Assembly: GCA_963691655.1 (NCBI GenBank)
Contig: OY829326.1
Coordinates: 101,555,340-101,619,339 of the forward strand
DNA from: Toxonevra muliebris
Lineage: Eukaryota; Arthropoda; Insecta; Diptera; Pallopteridae
Reading direction: 5' to 3'
Length of the DNA: 64,000 bases
The position numbers and the translations under genes are program-made. The notes beneath the pieces were generated by a model. That model searched no databases. It was not told where the DNA came from and saw nothing but the letters and a program-made list of their open reading frames with translations. The stretch's first letter is position 1. Each line of letters opens with the position of its first letter. This document shows positions 37,785 to 48,852 of the stretch, piece by piece.

Positions 37785-37965
37785 TATAATTTGTTATTAT
37801 CTGGAACTAATGTTGAAAGTATTTAGGTCAGACTGAGTCGCTGAAACTGCTGAAACAATATTTCAGTATGACTTACCGATGGCTGTGTTTCTGGTAGAAA
37901 AAATTATACTCTAGTGTGGTTTTTCATTGAAATGGACTTGTAAAGTGCCTGATCAAGAATTATTT
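37785..37965 (+). repeat. direct repeat, unit 2
   Basis: Second copy of the 37055-37230 unit, about 735 bp downstream and in the same orientation (TTATTATCTGGAACTAATGT, GAAAGTATTTAGGTCAGAC, AATATTTCAGTATGACTTAC). It may be an internal duplication or two copies of a dispersed repeat; too short and diverged to be called LTRs. Confidence 0.65.
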
Positions 37966-38039
37966 GCATCGAAGCTAATCACATTTCTTGTAGTAAGAGT
38001 TAAGTTATTAATACAGCTTCGGGAGGATCGAAGCTTTGC

Positions 38040-39042
38040 CCATCTCCTTTTAAAATCTTCGACACCTTTTTGTGCTCTTTAAGTTTCTTTTCAGAAGAGC
38101 CCAATATCTCTCCACTGGTCTTGCCTCTCTTGGTACAAAAACTATGTTATTACTTTGGTAGGTACCACTCCAGAGCTTTTTTGGCGTAGTGACATGATGC
38201 CAAATCGGGCCAAAAATATGTGGACACATTGTGCTCTCTTATGAAAGGAAGAAGTATTTTTTTCAAACATTCTTTGATGTATATTTCGGTATTTATAGAG
38301 CCCACTCTAACAAATGACTTGCTTCTTTTGCCGCAACTGCATATAGCTTGCCATACCAGGAATTTTTGTAGGAAATTTTGTTCTCTTTTGGATTCTAAAT
38401 TGTTTTTCGACATTTCCTCGAGCATCAGCAGCATAAAAATTTTGGCCCGGAAGCTGCGTAAAATCTGCCAGTACATACGTTTCGTCGTCCATTATACAAC
38501 ATGAATATTTTTGTATGAAATTCGATTTTAATTTCCGAGCCCTACTTTTGGCGTCTAAATTTTTTGCTGCATTCCTGTCTGGAACTTTTCGGACTTTGTA
38601 TGTTTTCAAACCTGCATTGGCTTCAACTTTTCGCACCAAATAGTCAGAGCACTGGGCTAACCGGGCAGCTTTTCTACCAGATGTGTTTGGAGATCTTTTT
38701 TCAATGTGCTTCCTATTTTCTTGGCTTTCCCAATATCATGCGGTCCTTGTTTTCTTCCCGAACCAGATTTCCTATCGATGGTCAAATTCTCCTGAAACTG
38801 TTTAATAACATTGGAAACAGTTTGATGGCAGACCTTCAATTCTTCGGCCAATTTTTTAATAATTTTAAGACGTACTTTTTTTTCTTCACTCATTTTGATC
38901 AAACTCGCAATAAATTAACATGTTTGTCATTAAAAATAACAACTGATTTCAAAGATAACAAGATCAAAGAAATTTTTAAATTTCGCACCCAAAAAAAATT
39001 ATTAGGTAAAACGTGTGTTAAGATTTTTTCAATCTCACTCCT
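38040..39042 (-). mobile_element. left-truncated DD37E element, sister of 50877-52149
   Basis: The right end ...CTCACTCCT with TA at 39043-39044 is the same as that of the element at 50877-52149. Homology to that element stops abruptly at about 38040, so the distal end, including the left inverted repeat, is missing. Alignment by eye is very close over the whole shared part. Confidence 0.88.
38060..38893 (-). pseudogene. DD37E transposase pseudogene, copy 1 of the sister pair
   Basis: Minus-strand frames give MSEEKKVRLKIIKKLAEELK with a deletion of about 14 codons relative to the sister, then the second HTH part VCHQTVSNVIKQFQENL, then MVRKVEANAGLKTYKVRKVP, CIMDDETYVLADFTQLPGQ (first Asp), SFVRVGSINTEIYIKEC, HNVSTYFWPDLASCHYAKKA (second Asp). 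Then comes the same 4-bp duplication (TACC) as in the sister, which ends the frame at YLPK. Downstream a deletion of roughly 27 bp removes the NCPELRP region near the third catalytic residue. There are several frameshifts in the middle. Non-functional. Confidence 0.85.
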
Positions 39043-39044
39043 TA

Positions 39045-39587
39045 GTTTCTTAAAAAAAAATCTACAAAATCTTTTTTTTACTTTTGAATTTTTTCATACG
39101 TTTTTATTGAGGTTTGAGAAGAAAAATATTGAAAGAATGTAAGTAAAATATGAACCCATCACAAACCCAGTCTAGCATTTTCAGTGTTTAACCCACATTC
39201 TTAAGCCTACAAAATAATAAAATTTAAAAAAAAAAAAAAAAAGCGTACTTCCAGAGATATTCACATATCTTTGAAAGATCTTATGCCCTTGAAAAATTTT
39301 GTTCTTGAAATTAATTTTTTTTTTTTACTTTTTTCTTAAAGTCATCCGAGCTACATATTGTTAAATTGTCATTCATAAAACGGAAGTTATGAGGTCTTGA
39401 AAATAACTTTGAGTGTCCACTGCACGTAAACCATAAGAGATAATAAGGAAGGATATTCTTAATTCCTATAATTTTCTCTATTGCCTTACAAAAAATCATC
39501 AAGTTTAAAGGTGTGTCACATACCGTTTTCTTGTTTTTTAGTCGAAACTTGCTGGAATTACCCATACCCATAAACTGAAATGTTCCT
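39045..39587. other. gene-free AT-rich stretch
   Basis: A- and T-runs; non-coding. Confidence 0.4.
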
Positions 39588-39591
39588 TTAA

Positions 39592-40231
39592 CCCATTAAT
39601 GCCTAGCGGTGCCATATGAAACCTTGTCGCTGAGCTGTTCCTGAGCTAGGTTCAAAAACAATTTTTTGTTTTTCAAGTTACTTTCTTGATCTATCTACTT
39701 TGGTTCCCGCTCGTCCTTAACCCTCTAGTTCACAAGCCCGCCTCTAGACGGCCTTCACTAAAAGGGATAGAATTGCCACCATAACCGTTTTGCTACATTT
39801 TATCATATCGTTTAGGGAATTTCACAAGCTTTTAAAAAAGTGCATCAGTTATAAACTATGATGCGTATTACAGAAGTTAGCGACAGACAAAGTCAAAAAT
39901 TTGTGAAAAATAGGAAAATTAATTATTCTGATTGTATTGGAGATAAAAGTGAAGAAAAATAAATAAATTATTTCCCGCCATAGTATCTAGATAAAAAAAC
40001 CAGCTATGGAATTTGAATTTTTTATATAAAATATTTAATTACTTAAAACAAATTAATAAAAAGCTCATTTAACAACAAATAATTTTAGGCGTTCAAACTT
40101 TCCCACTTCATAAAACCAAGCTCCTTGTTTTTTTTTTTTGGATTTTTAAATCAGTTTATGATTTTACGCCAATATTAATCAATTACGTTTTTTTTATCAA
40201 TTAAAAATTTGGGAACTAGAGGGTTAATGGG
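39592..40231. mobile_element. TTAA MITE family A, locus 1 (interrupted by family B)
   Basis: TTAA duplications at 39588-39591 and 40232-40235. Start CCCATTAATGCCTAGCGGTG; end ...GCTCGTCC-TTAA-[insert]-TGGG. Without the insert the element is about 133 bp and matches the uninterrupted copy at 48350-48479. The terminal inverted repeat is CCCATTAA/TTAATGGG, and the insert sits exactly in the TTAA of the right repeat. Confidence 0.85.
39721..40223. mobile_element. TTAA MITE family B, locus 1 (inside family A)
   Basis: TTAA on both sides (39717-39720 and 40224-40227). Ends CCCTCTAGTTCACAAG and, on the minus strand, CCCTCTAGTTCCCAAA. It is 503 bp and non-coding. The left 70 bp, with CTCTAGACGGCCTTCACTAA, match the opposite end of the copy at 47938-48542. 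piggyBac-like by target site and ends. Confidence 0.88.
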
Positions 40232-40379
40232 TTAACGGTACGATACCAATGACGGAATAAGTCACACAAGAAAATAGATATCAGTCAGTTGACCTATGAC
40301 TTTGATGATTTCATTAAAAGATACAGTTTTTAAGTTTAAGCCTGCTCACGTCTAGTCAAAATATCACTGGTTTCGTTTA

Positions 40380-41663
40380 AAGCGCGGTTCACGCCAAATT
40401 GGCACGCTTTGTTGTGGTCACCACGTTTACTGGGATTTGTTTACAATACCGTTACCATTAGTTGATAAATTTTTCATATTAATTGACCGCAAGTTAGTGA
40501 TTGTGTGCACAATGGAAGCTGCAAATAGAAAATTGATTGTGAACAAATTTATTGAAAATCCGTCGTGGTCTGGTTCAAAGATTGCGAAAGTGTTAAATAT
40601 CTCCAAAAGAACGGTATGTAGAGTTATAAAACGATATAAAGAAACTCTTAGTGTGGAAAGAGCTAAAAAAGTTGTGAACAAAACGGGAACCACCAACCTA
40701 AAATTAAAGGCAAAGATCTTGAGGTCCATCAAAAGCAATCCCGGACTATCGGATAGCGATCGTGCCAAAAAATTCAATACCAGCAAAAGTACGGCTAGAC
40801 GAATACGCATAAAAGCTGGGCTAAAGTGCTATCGTGCTATAAAATATCCAAATAGAACAGACAAACAGAATTTGCTGGCCAAAAAACGTGCCCGTCTTCT
40901 TTATAATAATGTTTTGACCAAATTCAATGGATGCATTATTGTGGATGACGAATCATACGTAAAATTTGATCTTAAAAAGCTTCCAGGACAAAAATTTTAT
41001 ATGGCATCGAATCGTGGTAATGTACCCTCAAAATTCAAGTACATAAAAATGGATAAATTTGCAAAGAAAGCAATGTTGCAAAGAAAGAGCTGCAATTTGC
41101 AGCTGTGGTCTCAAATCCAGGGCATTTGTGACATCCTCTTCTATGACGTCTGATATTTACATCAAAGAGTCCCTTTCGAAACGACTATTGCCATTTGTTC
41201 GTCACCACCATTCGCCAGTGAAGTTTTGGCCTGATTTAACCAGTTGCCACTGGCTACTCTAAGAAAACCATGGATTGGTATCAGACAAATAAAGTAGATG
41301 TAGTGCCCAAATATATGAATCCACCCAATTGCCCCCAGCTTCGACCGATCAAAAAATACTGGGCTATTACAAAATATAAGTTGAAGAAAAATGCAGGTAT
41401 TGTCAAAAATGTGAATTCAATGTTACAAAAATGGAACCAAATAGCCGCAAAAGTGTCCAGAGCGTGTGTTCAAAGGTTGATGGGGTTCATTAAAAGGAAT
41501 ACCCGGAACTTTTTGCACAACAAAGAAATTTAAATCTTTTAATATTATAGTATTAAAACACAATATTAAACTTATCATTTAATGCATTATTTGTTATGCT
41601 GAGTGTTCTGGTTAAAAAGATACAGCAACTTTCCTGCGTGCCAATTTTGCGTGAACCGCGCTT
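40380..41663 (+). mobile_element. full-length DD37E element (1,284 bp)
   Basis: Inverted ends AAGCGCGGTTCACGCCAAAT, then TGGCACGC, and on the minus strand AAGCGCGGTTCACGCAAAAT, then TGGCACGC; about 28 bp with one mismatch. TA at 40378-40379 and 41664-41665. One plus-strand transposase pseudogene fills it. Confidence 0.93.
40512..41533 (+). pseudogene. DD37E transposase pseudogene with Glu to Lys catalytic change
   Basis: The likely start is MEAANRKLIVNKFIEN at 40512, as in relatives; an in-frame upstream Met at 40437 adds residues without family support. Two HTH modules follow (IAKVLNISKRTVCRVIKRY, RAKKFNTSKSTARRI). The first catalytic Asp is in CIIVDDESYVKFDLKKLPGQ. A frameshift near 41080 moves to the frame reading AAICSCGLKSRAFVTS. 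The second Asp is in SPVKFWPDLTSCHW. A 4-bp insertion (TGGC) right after it breaks the frame again. Reading resumes at SKKTMDWYQTNKVDVVPKYM, and the third position reads NCPQLRPIKKYW, Lys instead of the catalytic Glu. Spacing without the insertion is 37 residues. About 335 codons, inactive. Confidence 0.9.
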
Positions 41664-41665
41664 TA

Positions 41666-42566
41666 ATTGATTACAAAAGCTCTTCTTTTTTATATAAATA
41701 TGTTTGGTCACCGGAAATGTCTAATCTCTAAATATGTGCAAAAATCGAACAACCTGAAAGAAAGCAATATTAACTTAAAATTGACATGCAGTTTTTATTT
41801 ATGCCAATAAAAGCCAATTATATGAGTATAAATATTTACCTTTGATAATGTCGAAATTATCTTGATATATTTGCGATAGAAATTATTAATAGAAAAAAAT
41901 TATAAATTAATATTATTGTTCATATTTGTTATTTATTTTGTAGGAGCCGCCGCATAGATTGTATTTATGATACTAAGGGGATCGTTAATTTTGTTTATCG
42001 TTACTGAAAACATAAGCAGTTTTTGCTAGATGTAAAAAAGTAGAAAAATGTAGCTATAACTGCATATTTTTTTATAACAGAGTACACTCTGCAATAATCA
42101 TACTTAGATGCATAAATAAATGCATGTATGCAGTTACTACATATGTATAGTATATGATATTTACCTATGTATTTACCCACACACATTGTTAAAGTACAAA
42201 GAATAACGTATGCACATTATTAAACCGGTTTAGGTAAACCTCAAATAGAACAAATGTGAAATGGCCCCTTGATGTGTTCTTTTTTTTTTTTTCTTTCTTT
42301 CTTGTTGTTGTTGTTAAATGTCCACATTTAATGAATGCAATATTGCCTGCCATATACTCAAGGCGCAGCTTGAGCGTTCAGTTGAACTGACATGAGCTCA
42401 AGCTCAAAACGAACTCAAGCTCAAAACGAACTCGCCATCAAAGCGTTTAAATGTTTTTATTTTTTATTATATGGTATTATTATCTATGTATTTCAAAATT
42501 TGTTTACACTTATAGAACAGAATGCAGCAGAAAAAAAAAAACATTATTTCGATATGGTTCTATATA
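41666..42566. other. gene-free stretch between two DD37E elements
   Basis: Mostly AT-rich. GAACTCAAGCTCAAAAC-type words repeat at about 42385-42430, next to a TTGTTG repeat at about 42303-42314. Confidence 0.4.
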
Positions 42567-43870
42567 AAGTATGGTCACGAAATAATTTTTACAAAGTCAA
42601 CGCTGCATTATTTCTATATTTCTAAAAATGAAAAAAAAAAAAAAAACCAACTATAAAGATTTTTTTTTTTAATTTTATTTATTTTTAGATAACGTAAAAG
42701 ATTTTATTCAACCATTGGTGTTTTAGCGAATTCACGCACTTTTTTTTTTAAGACCTGCCATTAGGTTTTTGACACAGTTTTTTCCAAAATTATTTGTAGC
42801 TTTCTGCCACTTTTTTGAAAAGTCTGATATATTTTTTGAAGGTTTGTAATATTTTCGCAATTTTTGTTTTATTATAGCCCAGTATTTTTCAATCGGCCGC
42901 AGTTCGGGGCAGTTGGGCGGATTGAACTGCTTTGGTACGAAGTTGATGTTGTTGTTTTTATACCATGCCAACGTTTCTTTAAAATAATGGCAAGTCGCCA
43001 AATCAGGCCAAAATGTAGCTGGAACTATATGCTTTTTATAAAAAGGCAGCAAGACCCGATTGAGGCACATATCAATATAAATTCTGGAATTTATGGTATC
43101 GGATGTTATAAACGGTTTTGTCTTAAGGCCACAGGAACATATAGCCTGCCACACTATAAATTTTTCAGTTTTTTGATGCTTAAAAATTTTTTTTCCACCT
43201 CCTTTGGTGTATGCAACATAATATTTTTTTCCGGGTAATTGTGAAAAATCTGCTTTTACATAAGATTCGTCATCAAAAATTACGCAACCTCTATAGCCGC
43301 TTAAGAGTTTGTCATGCAATTTACGTGCTCTTGATTTTGCTTTTTCGTTACTTAAATCATTGCGATTCGGCACTTTTTGTACTTTATACGAATGAAGATT
43401 TTGTCGGACTTTAATTTTATGTGCGAAAGATTTCGATATGTTAAATTTTTTTGCAATATCCCGTTCTGATTGGTTTGGTCGCTGTTTCCACCACTTCACT
43501 ACTTTTTTCCACTAAATTTCGATATTGAAATCGAGTTTTTCTACCATCACCTTTCTTTTGTTTGATAGTCTTATCTTTTAAAAATTTTAAAACCACGTTT
43601 CTAGCAGTCACTCTTGAGACATGAGTGCGTCGTGCAATTTCAGCATATGAAAGTGCGTTGTTTTCCGAATAAATGTCAATTATTGATTCTCGAGTTTTTT
43701 CTTTTTTCGACGCCACACTGTTACCCGCACTCGTCAAGAAACAAATTTGTACTAATGACTAGATCTACACACTTTAAACTTTTGACTGTAAGCTTTTTCT
43801 TAACTGTAAATTTACCGTTAGCTGAAATACAGCACTTTGCTTTTGTAAAAATTATTTCGTGACCATGCTT
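42567..43870 (-). mobile_element. full-length DD37E element, nearly intact (1,304 bp)
   Basis: Ends AAGTATGGTCACGAAATAAT, then TTTTACAAA, and on the minus strand AAGCATGGTCACGAAATAAT, then TTTTACAAA; about 29 bp with one mismatch. TA at 42565-42566 and 43871-43872. The ends start AAG and share a TCACG core with the element at 40380, suggesting related transposases. Confidence 0.95.
42732..43737 (-). pseudogene. DD37E transposase, intact except for one frame change in an A-run
   Basis: Start MTSAGNSVASKKEKTRESII at 43737. The first HTH is in SYAEIARRTHVSRVTARNVV and the second in SERDIAKKFNISKSFAHKI. The only break seen is near 43508, in a run of six A (minus strand) between FQYRNLVEK and VVKWWKQRPNQ, a difference of one base. 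After that 255 codons are open. The catalytic residues are all present: CVIFDDESYVKADFSQLPGK (Asp), PATFWPDLATCHYFKETL (Asp) and PPNCPELRPIEKYW (Glu, 37 residues after the second Asp). The C-terminus is KNLMAGLKKKSA. Total is about 335 residues, the normal family length. A sequencing error in the A-run would make the gene functional in appearance. Confidence 0.93.
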
Positions 43871-44005
43871 TACTCGGATTCTAAGTATTCCCAGGAAAAA
43901 AAATTCGGAATTATTTTTCGAAAGAACTTTTCTAAAATTCATTTAACGAAACTTCGGCTTCCAACTACTTTTAGGTTTCACTTCAATGTAATTTTTTTTT
44001 TTTTT

Positions 44006-44535
44006 AAAGGAGTAAAAGCATTGAAAGCCGAAGTCAGTGCGAGACTTCTACCCGCTAAACGTCTCCTCTCGTCCGACGGAAAGCTCTTCCCGGAACCACC
44101 GTTAAGTATTACGTTGGGAGGCCGTCTCGTCTCGACTCGTTTTTTTTTTCGGTCTGGTTCGTTACCGTCCCTTGTGGGCAGGGTCACTGATATCCTGGTT
44201 TCTTCGTTCCGCGCTAAAAACTACTACTTTCCAGCCACCAACTTCGATTAACCGGGACCGCCGTTATTGATCTGGCAGCGGGGTGAAGAGGCGGTTGGAA
44301 CACGCGTGAGAGCTAGTTTTTATAAGCGGGAGTGGTCTAATTCCAGTATGAGGTATCGTTTAATATAAACGCGGGAGACGTCAAGGTCTCCTTGGCGTTT
44401 ATTATTATTTTGAGCCGCGCCTTGTTGCTTCGATCTGGTGAGACGGGCGCGGTCTCATTGCAGACTGAATCGGCGTCATTCATCGGAATGGCATAGGGCT
44501 TTGTGACATTTTGGTCAAGCCCTTGGATTGCCAAT
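44006..44535 (-). mobile_element. poly-A-tailed retroposed sequence, possibly a non-LTR fragment
   Basis: A GC-rich block in AT-rich DNA that, read on the minus strand, ends ...TTTTACTCCTTT followed by A14 (43991-44004). This is the hallmark of a retroposed copy. Its minus-strand start contains a 65-codon frame (MAIQGLDQNVTKPYAIPMND at 44534) that I do not recognise. It could be a 5' end plus 3' end of a non-LTR element with the middle deleted, or a processed transcript. No clear target duplication was found. Confidence 0.5.
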
Positions 44536-44898
44536 GGAAGTAAACCTGGAAATGGTTTCTACTTCTATTAAAATTAACTGGAAAAAAATCTGAATATATA
44601 TTTGCTGAGTTAAGCTCACTCTTGAACTGAAATTTTTAGTTTGTATTACTATGAGATAAATCTTGATTATTTTCAAAAGTAGTTAACTTTTGTTTTTTTT
44701 TTTTTTTTACTGGGCTATAGTTTATTCAGAGAATCGTTTGTATATGTCAAGTGTCTAATAGTAGAGCAAAGCCTGTAGTTTTTTATTATTGTTTTTGTTT
44801 TGGCATTCTGAAAATAGCGACGTAATTTTACGAAGCGCTAATATTTTCAGTCAGAGTAGCAGAGGTCATTGATAAATGTTTGTATGTATATTTATATA
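44536..44898. other. gene-free AT-rich stretch
   Basis: Nothing recognised. Confidence 0.4.
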
Positions 44899-45788
44899 CA
44901 GAGTATTTCAGTATCAATGTGCTGATTTTTAGGACGGGTTGTTGAGTTTATTTTTTGTAAAAAAAAAAAAATGCTCCGCTGGGTTATCCGGAATTCTACA
45001 GTTAAAAGTTAATGAAGTTGTCTGTTGTGACAGTTGTTTTTTTTTTTAATTTGTTTTTTTTTTGTTTGCGAAGTTTTTGTGACGGATTCGAGAGATATTT
45101 TTGTGTTCGGCTATTCTTCGGCCAATTTTTGACCGAATACCAAATTTATGGCCGAAACCAAAGCCGAACATTCGGTCGAACTCTACTACTTACTATCACT
45201 AAAATGGCTGTAACTCAGGCATATTTTTGGAATTTTGCACACATATTTTTGAATATATAAACTTTAATTTAAGATAAAAAAAAAATTTTGACCCGTCACA
45301 GTGGCCTTCGCCCTTAAGCGAAACTGTTGAAACTTTTGTGCACTCTATCTCCAAGCCCGCCAGTTTCAAAATAATTGCTCGGTCTACCGTACAACTTGAC
45401 AAATTTAGATAGTACCTTTGCAATTTGTCGGGCATTATGATTTGCCACGTGTAATTGCATGACGATTATTTTCCTTGTCCATTCTCATTAAAAATTCAAA
45501 ACGCAATGACAATAAACTCAAATGAAATTAAAAGTACTAAAAACCAATGAATATTTTTTTTTTTTAATTCAAAGTAACGGTTAGTCACAAGGCCTGCTAC
45601 ATAGTTTTAAACTTGCGTTACTTTAGAATTGTCACCCTGTTTAGTTGTGACATATCTCTAATAAAATTTTCTATGACAAGCTTTAAAAAATAAACATTTT
45701 GGCGGTACAATTCCGAACACTCCTCTGTAACAATTATTTGCAATAAATGCGCCCTATAAATTTAGCGTATTCTCACTGAAACACCCTG
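44899..45788. mobile_element. TA-flanked non-autonomous element, CAGRGTRTTTCAGT ends
   Basis: Left CAGAGTATTTCAGTATCAAT and right on the minus strand CAGGGTGTTTCAGTGAGAAT; TA at 44897-44898 and 45789-45790. It is 890 bp with no transposase. Inside (45105-45185) is a cluster of CGGCCAA, GGCCGAA and CATTCGG words in both orientations. Confidence 0.65.
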
Positions 45789-45790
45789 TA

Positions 45791-47933
45791 TATAAAAACA
45801 TGTGAAGCACTTTTTTGTTGTAGCATAGAAAAATGCATTTAGCATGTACACGTACTCATAATATATTTACTTAAATACTTTTATACTCACATGTACAAGG
45901 TACATGCGTTTGTAAAATGTACTTTAGTCTACGTACCAACATTTTTATTAATATTATGATTATTTAAATAGTTTCAACTTATTTTTTTTAATGCATGCTT
46001 CGTTGAACTATGAGACTAAACGTCAACAATTCAAAAACATTGAATTTTATAAATATTTCCCCATTGCATTAGTACTGGCTGGGCACTCTACACTTATTGA
46101 GCTAGAGTATGTTAAGGTTATGGGGTTGAATGACGGGAGTCACACCTTATAGAACTGGGAATTTTAATCAATATATCGTTGTTTCAAAGATATTTATGTT
46201 TTTCAGGTAGAAAAGCTTCTAAATCATTGTAATGGATTATCCGCTGCTGTTTAGATTGAAGCTATGTTCTTTTGTTTCACTCTGAAACGCTGCTTCTTCA
46301 AATGCTGGAAAAGTTATTGATGATCTCCCAACTTTACATGAGAACAGCGAATTCTATTCGACTGTATGTTTTGCAAGATTATAATTTAATTTCCCCACTG
46401 TATAAATTATTCATTAACATTTTCACTTTCGTATTTTGTTTAAGTTAAAACTCTGACAACAACAAAACTTAACTGTAGGGGAGAAACCGCCGAGCAAACA
46501 TGCAAGTCATGATCATCATGCATGTCAAACAACATTAGAGTTGCTGGAACTTAGCAATACCTTGGGATTGGATTGGGTTATTCCAAGATTTTTAATTGGG
46601 CTTTCAAGATTATGGGTGTGTGTAATTAAGTATGTTTTGTGGTATATGTATCTCCAGATAGGAAATTATCTCCAAATCTCACTAATCTAACTACTTCACT
46701 GTCAACGACGCATATATGGACATCTTAAATTATTTAAACAAATCTGATATGGACAATAGGTTTTGGGGATTGCTGAATTTGAATTTAAAAAAAAAAAATG
46801 GCTGATAGAATTTTATTGATTGGATTCGCAATACTTTTCATACCACTTTTATTCCACCTTTTTGTAAGGCACGGTTGAAACCTAATATCAAATTCGAATT
46901 CTACAACCTCAGAATCTTAAATAGATGATATATACGATTTTTCTGAAAACTTCAATTTTTTAAATTACGAAGGGGCTAAGTGTGCTGGCTTGACTCGAAA
47001 AAGAGTTCGTTCTTTAGATAGTTTCCCTATCGAGGGAGAGTTGTTAGAAAAAGTTCAAAAAAGTTTCTTGCAATCAATATAGTAGAATGTCAGTGGTGTA
47101 TTCACCTACTTTCTTGCGATTCCGAGATTCTTAGCTTCCCGATAAAATTTGTTGCAAAACCTCTTCTTCCTCTTCTGCCATTATTATCAAAAATAAAGCG
47201 GAATTTTTAGGAAACTTAGTTAGGTTGTTCTCTCAATTAGGGCGAGAGTGCTTTTCAGATCCCACTGGCTTGGTTGTCTACTGTGACCGCCCTGACGTAA
47301 GTTGTATATGCTTTGGAGAATATCGGAGTCTATACTCGACATAATCACAAAAAATTAAACAGAAAATACCATTTTTTTTTAAAACGCTACTGCCTAAGGA
47401 GTCAAAAAAAAAGAGTCAAAACTACTACTCAAGAGAAGTTTTTCACTTCGAAATTCTGATTCAGTATTAAAATAAAACTGTGGGTCCAGTCTCTTCTGTT
47501 CAAGCACAAATAATATACGTATAACGTGAATGAAGGCCAGAAGCTTGGCTTAAGCCCTTACCAGACTTGTACCGTAATAGTAGTAGAGTTATTCAAAAAT
47601 TTCTAATGAGAATGGGTATTTGTAAAATAGAATGTATTGTTTGGAATGTATAGTGACTTATTACATAGATAAATAGTTTCGCTTTCCAAATACTGAAGCA
47701 AAAATCTTGCATGAGCTATGTAAAACAAAAATGTCTGTTACAAAGAACCGATAAAAGTCACATTCATTCAATCTAATCTTGGAACTACAGTGTGAAGATA
47801 TCTACTCTCTTGCGGTCCCGAGATTTCATGCTCCTCTATAAAATGTCAAGCTAAAACCTCTTTGCATCCCATTAAAAAGATTCCCGAGGCTTAAAATTAA
47901 TGAAGGTGTGCATTAGAGATGCCACACTACCGT
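45791..47933. other. gene-free stretch, unassigned
   Basis: No recognised coding sequence. Composition is less extreme than the surroundings and it may hold old, unresolved repeats. Confidence 0.4.
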
Positions 47934-47937
47934 TTAA

Positions 47938-48542
47938 CCCTCTAGTACCTAGTTGATTGATTTAAACAAAATTGGGATTGATAAATTTTAATAATGTAAA
48001 AAGCATAAATCTGATCTCAAAATCCTAAAAAATTTAATGGGCGTAGTTTGATGAAGCCGGAAAGGTTGAATGCATTAAAATATTTTGTGGTTGAATAAAC
48101 TTTTTACCAATAGAAAAATAGAATTCATTTTATAAACTAGTGTAATTCTGAACTCATCTGAATTTGATCGTATAAAATCAACGCTACGTAAGGCAGTTGA
48201 TGAACCCTCCCTCATCCATGTAACACTTCGTAACAAATGGTCAGACCCCTCGCCCCTCGTGCGTTACGTAATATGTGAACGGCCCCTAACGGATTTTTGT
48301 AAAAGCTTTTGGGGAAATTTCATAAACAATAGCTACACAAAATTATTAACCCAGTTATGCCTAGCGGTGCCATATGGCACCTTGTCGTTGAGCCGTTCGT
48401 GAGTCTGGTTCAAAAACAATTTTTTTCCTAAGTTATTTTCTAGATCTATCTTCTTTGGTTCCCGCTCGTCCTTAATGAGTTAAGGTGGTTATTACACCCG
48501 TTTTATGAAGGCCGTTTAGAGACACGTTTGGGAACTAGAGGG
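47938..48542. mobile_element. TTAA MITE family B, locus 2 (host of family A)
   Basis: TTAA at 47934-47937 and 48543-48546. Left CCCTCTAGTACCTAGTTG; right on the minus strand CCCTCTAGTTCCCAAACG. The right 60 bp align with the left end of 39721-40223, so the two copies lie in opposite orientation. Part of the interior (48195-48290) is a GC-rich string with TCAGACCCCTCGCCCCTCG and GTTACGTAATATGTGAACGG that is absent from the other copy. Confidence 0.85.
48350..48479. mobile_element. TTAA MITE family A, locus 2 (uninterrupted, inside family B)
   Basis: 130 bp from CCCAGTTATGCCTAGCGGTG to GCTCGTCCTTAATGAG, with TTAA at 48346-48349 and 48480-48483. It matches 39592-39720 plus 40228-40231 closely and shows what family A looks like without an insertion. 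Confidence 0.88.
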
Positions 48543-48852
48543 TTAAACTTAAGTTTATGGATCATTTTGGGGTTTAACGTTAAACACTACTACTGAACTT
48601 TGAGTTTACAACCCAAAAACTTTTTGTTAAACATGTTTTTAACTCTATTTTATTTGGTGTTTATGTGCATGCATCCCTGCGTATGTGCAAAATTCATCGC
48701 CGCTGTACTTATTTTCTGGCGAAACGTTCGGTAAAAAAAAAAAAAAAACAATTGTTTAAAATACTTCTGCCGGAAATATCGGAAAACTTTCTTAGCAAAA
48801 GTTTAATGTTTATTTGAGAGCTTTAATTTTCTGACATTAGGGTGGTAAGAAC

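Noticed and set aside
37055..37965. Pair of LTRs
   Set aside because: Units are only about 175 bp, strongly diverged, 735 bp apart, and lack visible TG...CA ends, primer-binding site or gag/pol remnants.
38564..39142. Long plus-strand frame of 192 codons
   Set aside because: It is the antisense of the DD37E transposase pseudogene and reads into T-rich flank.
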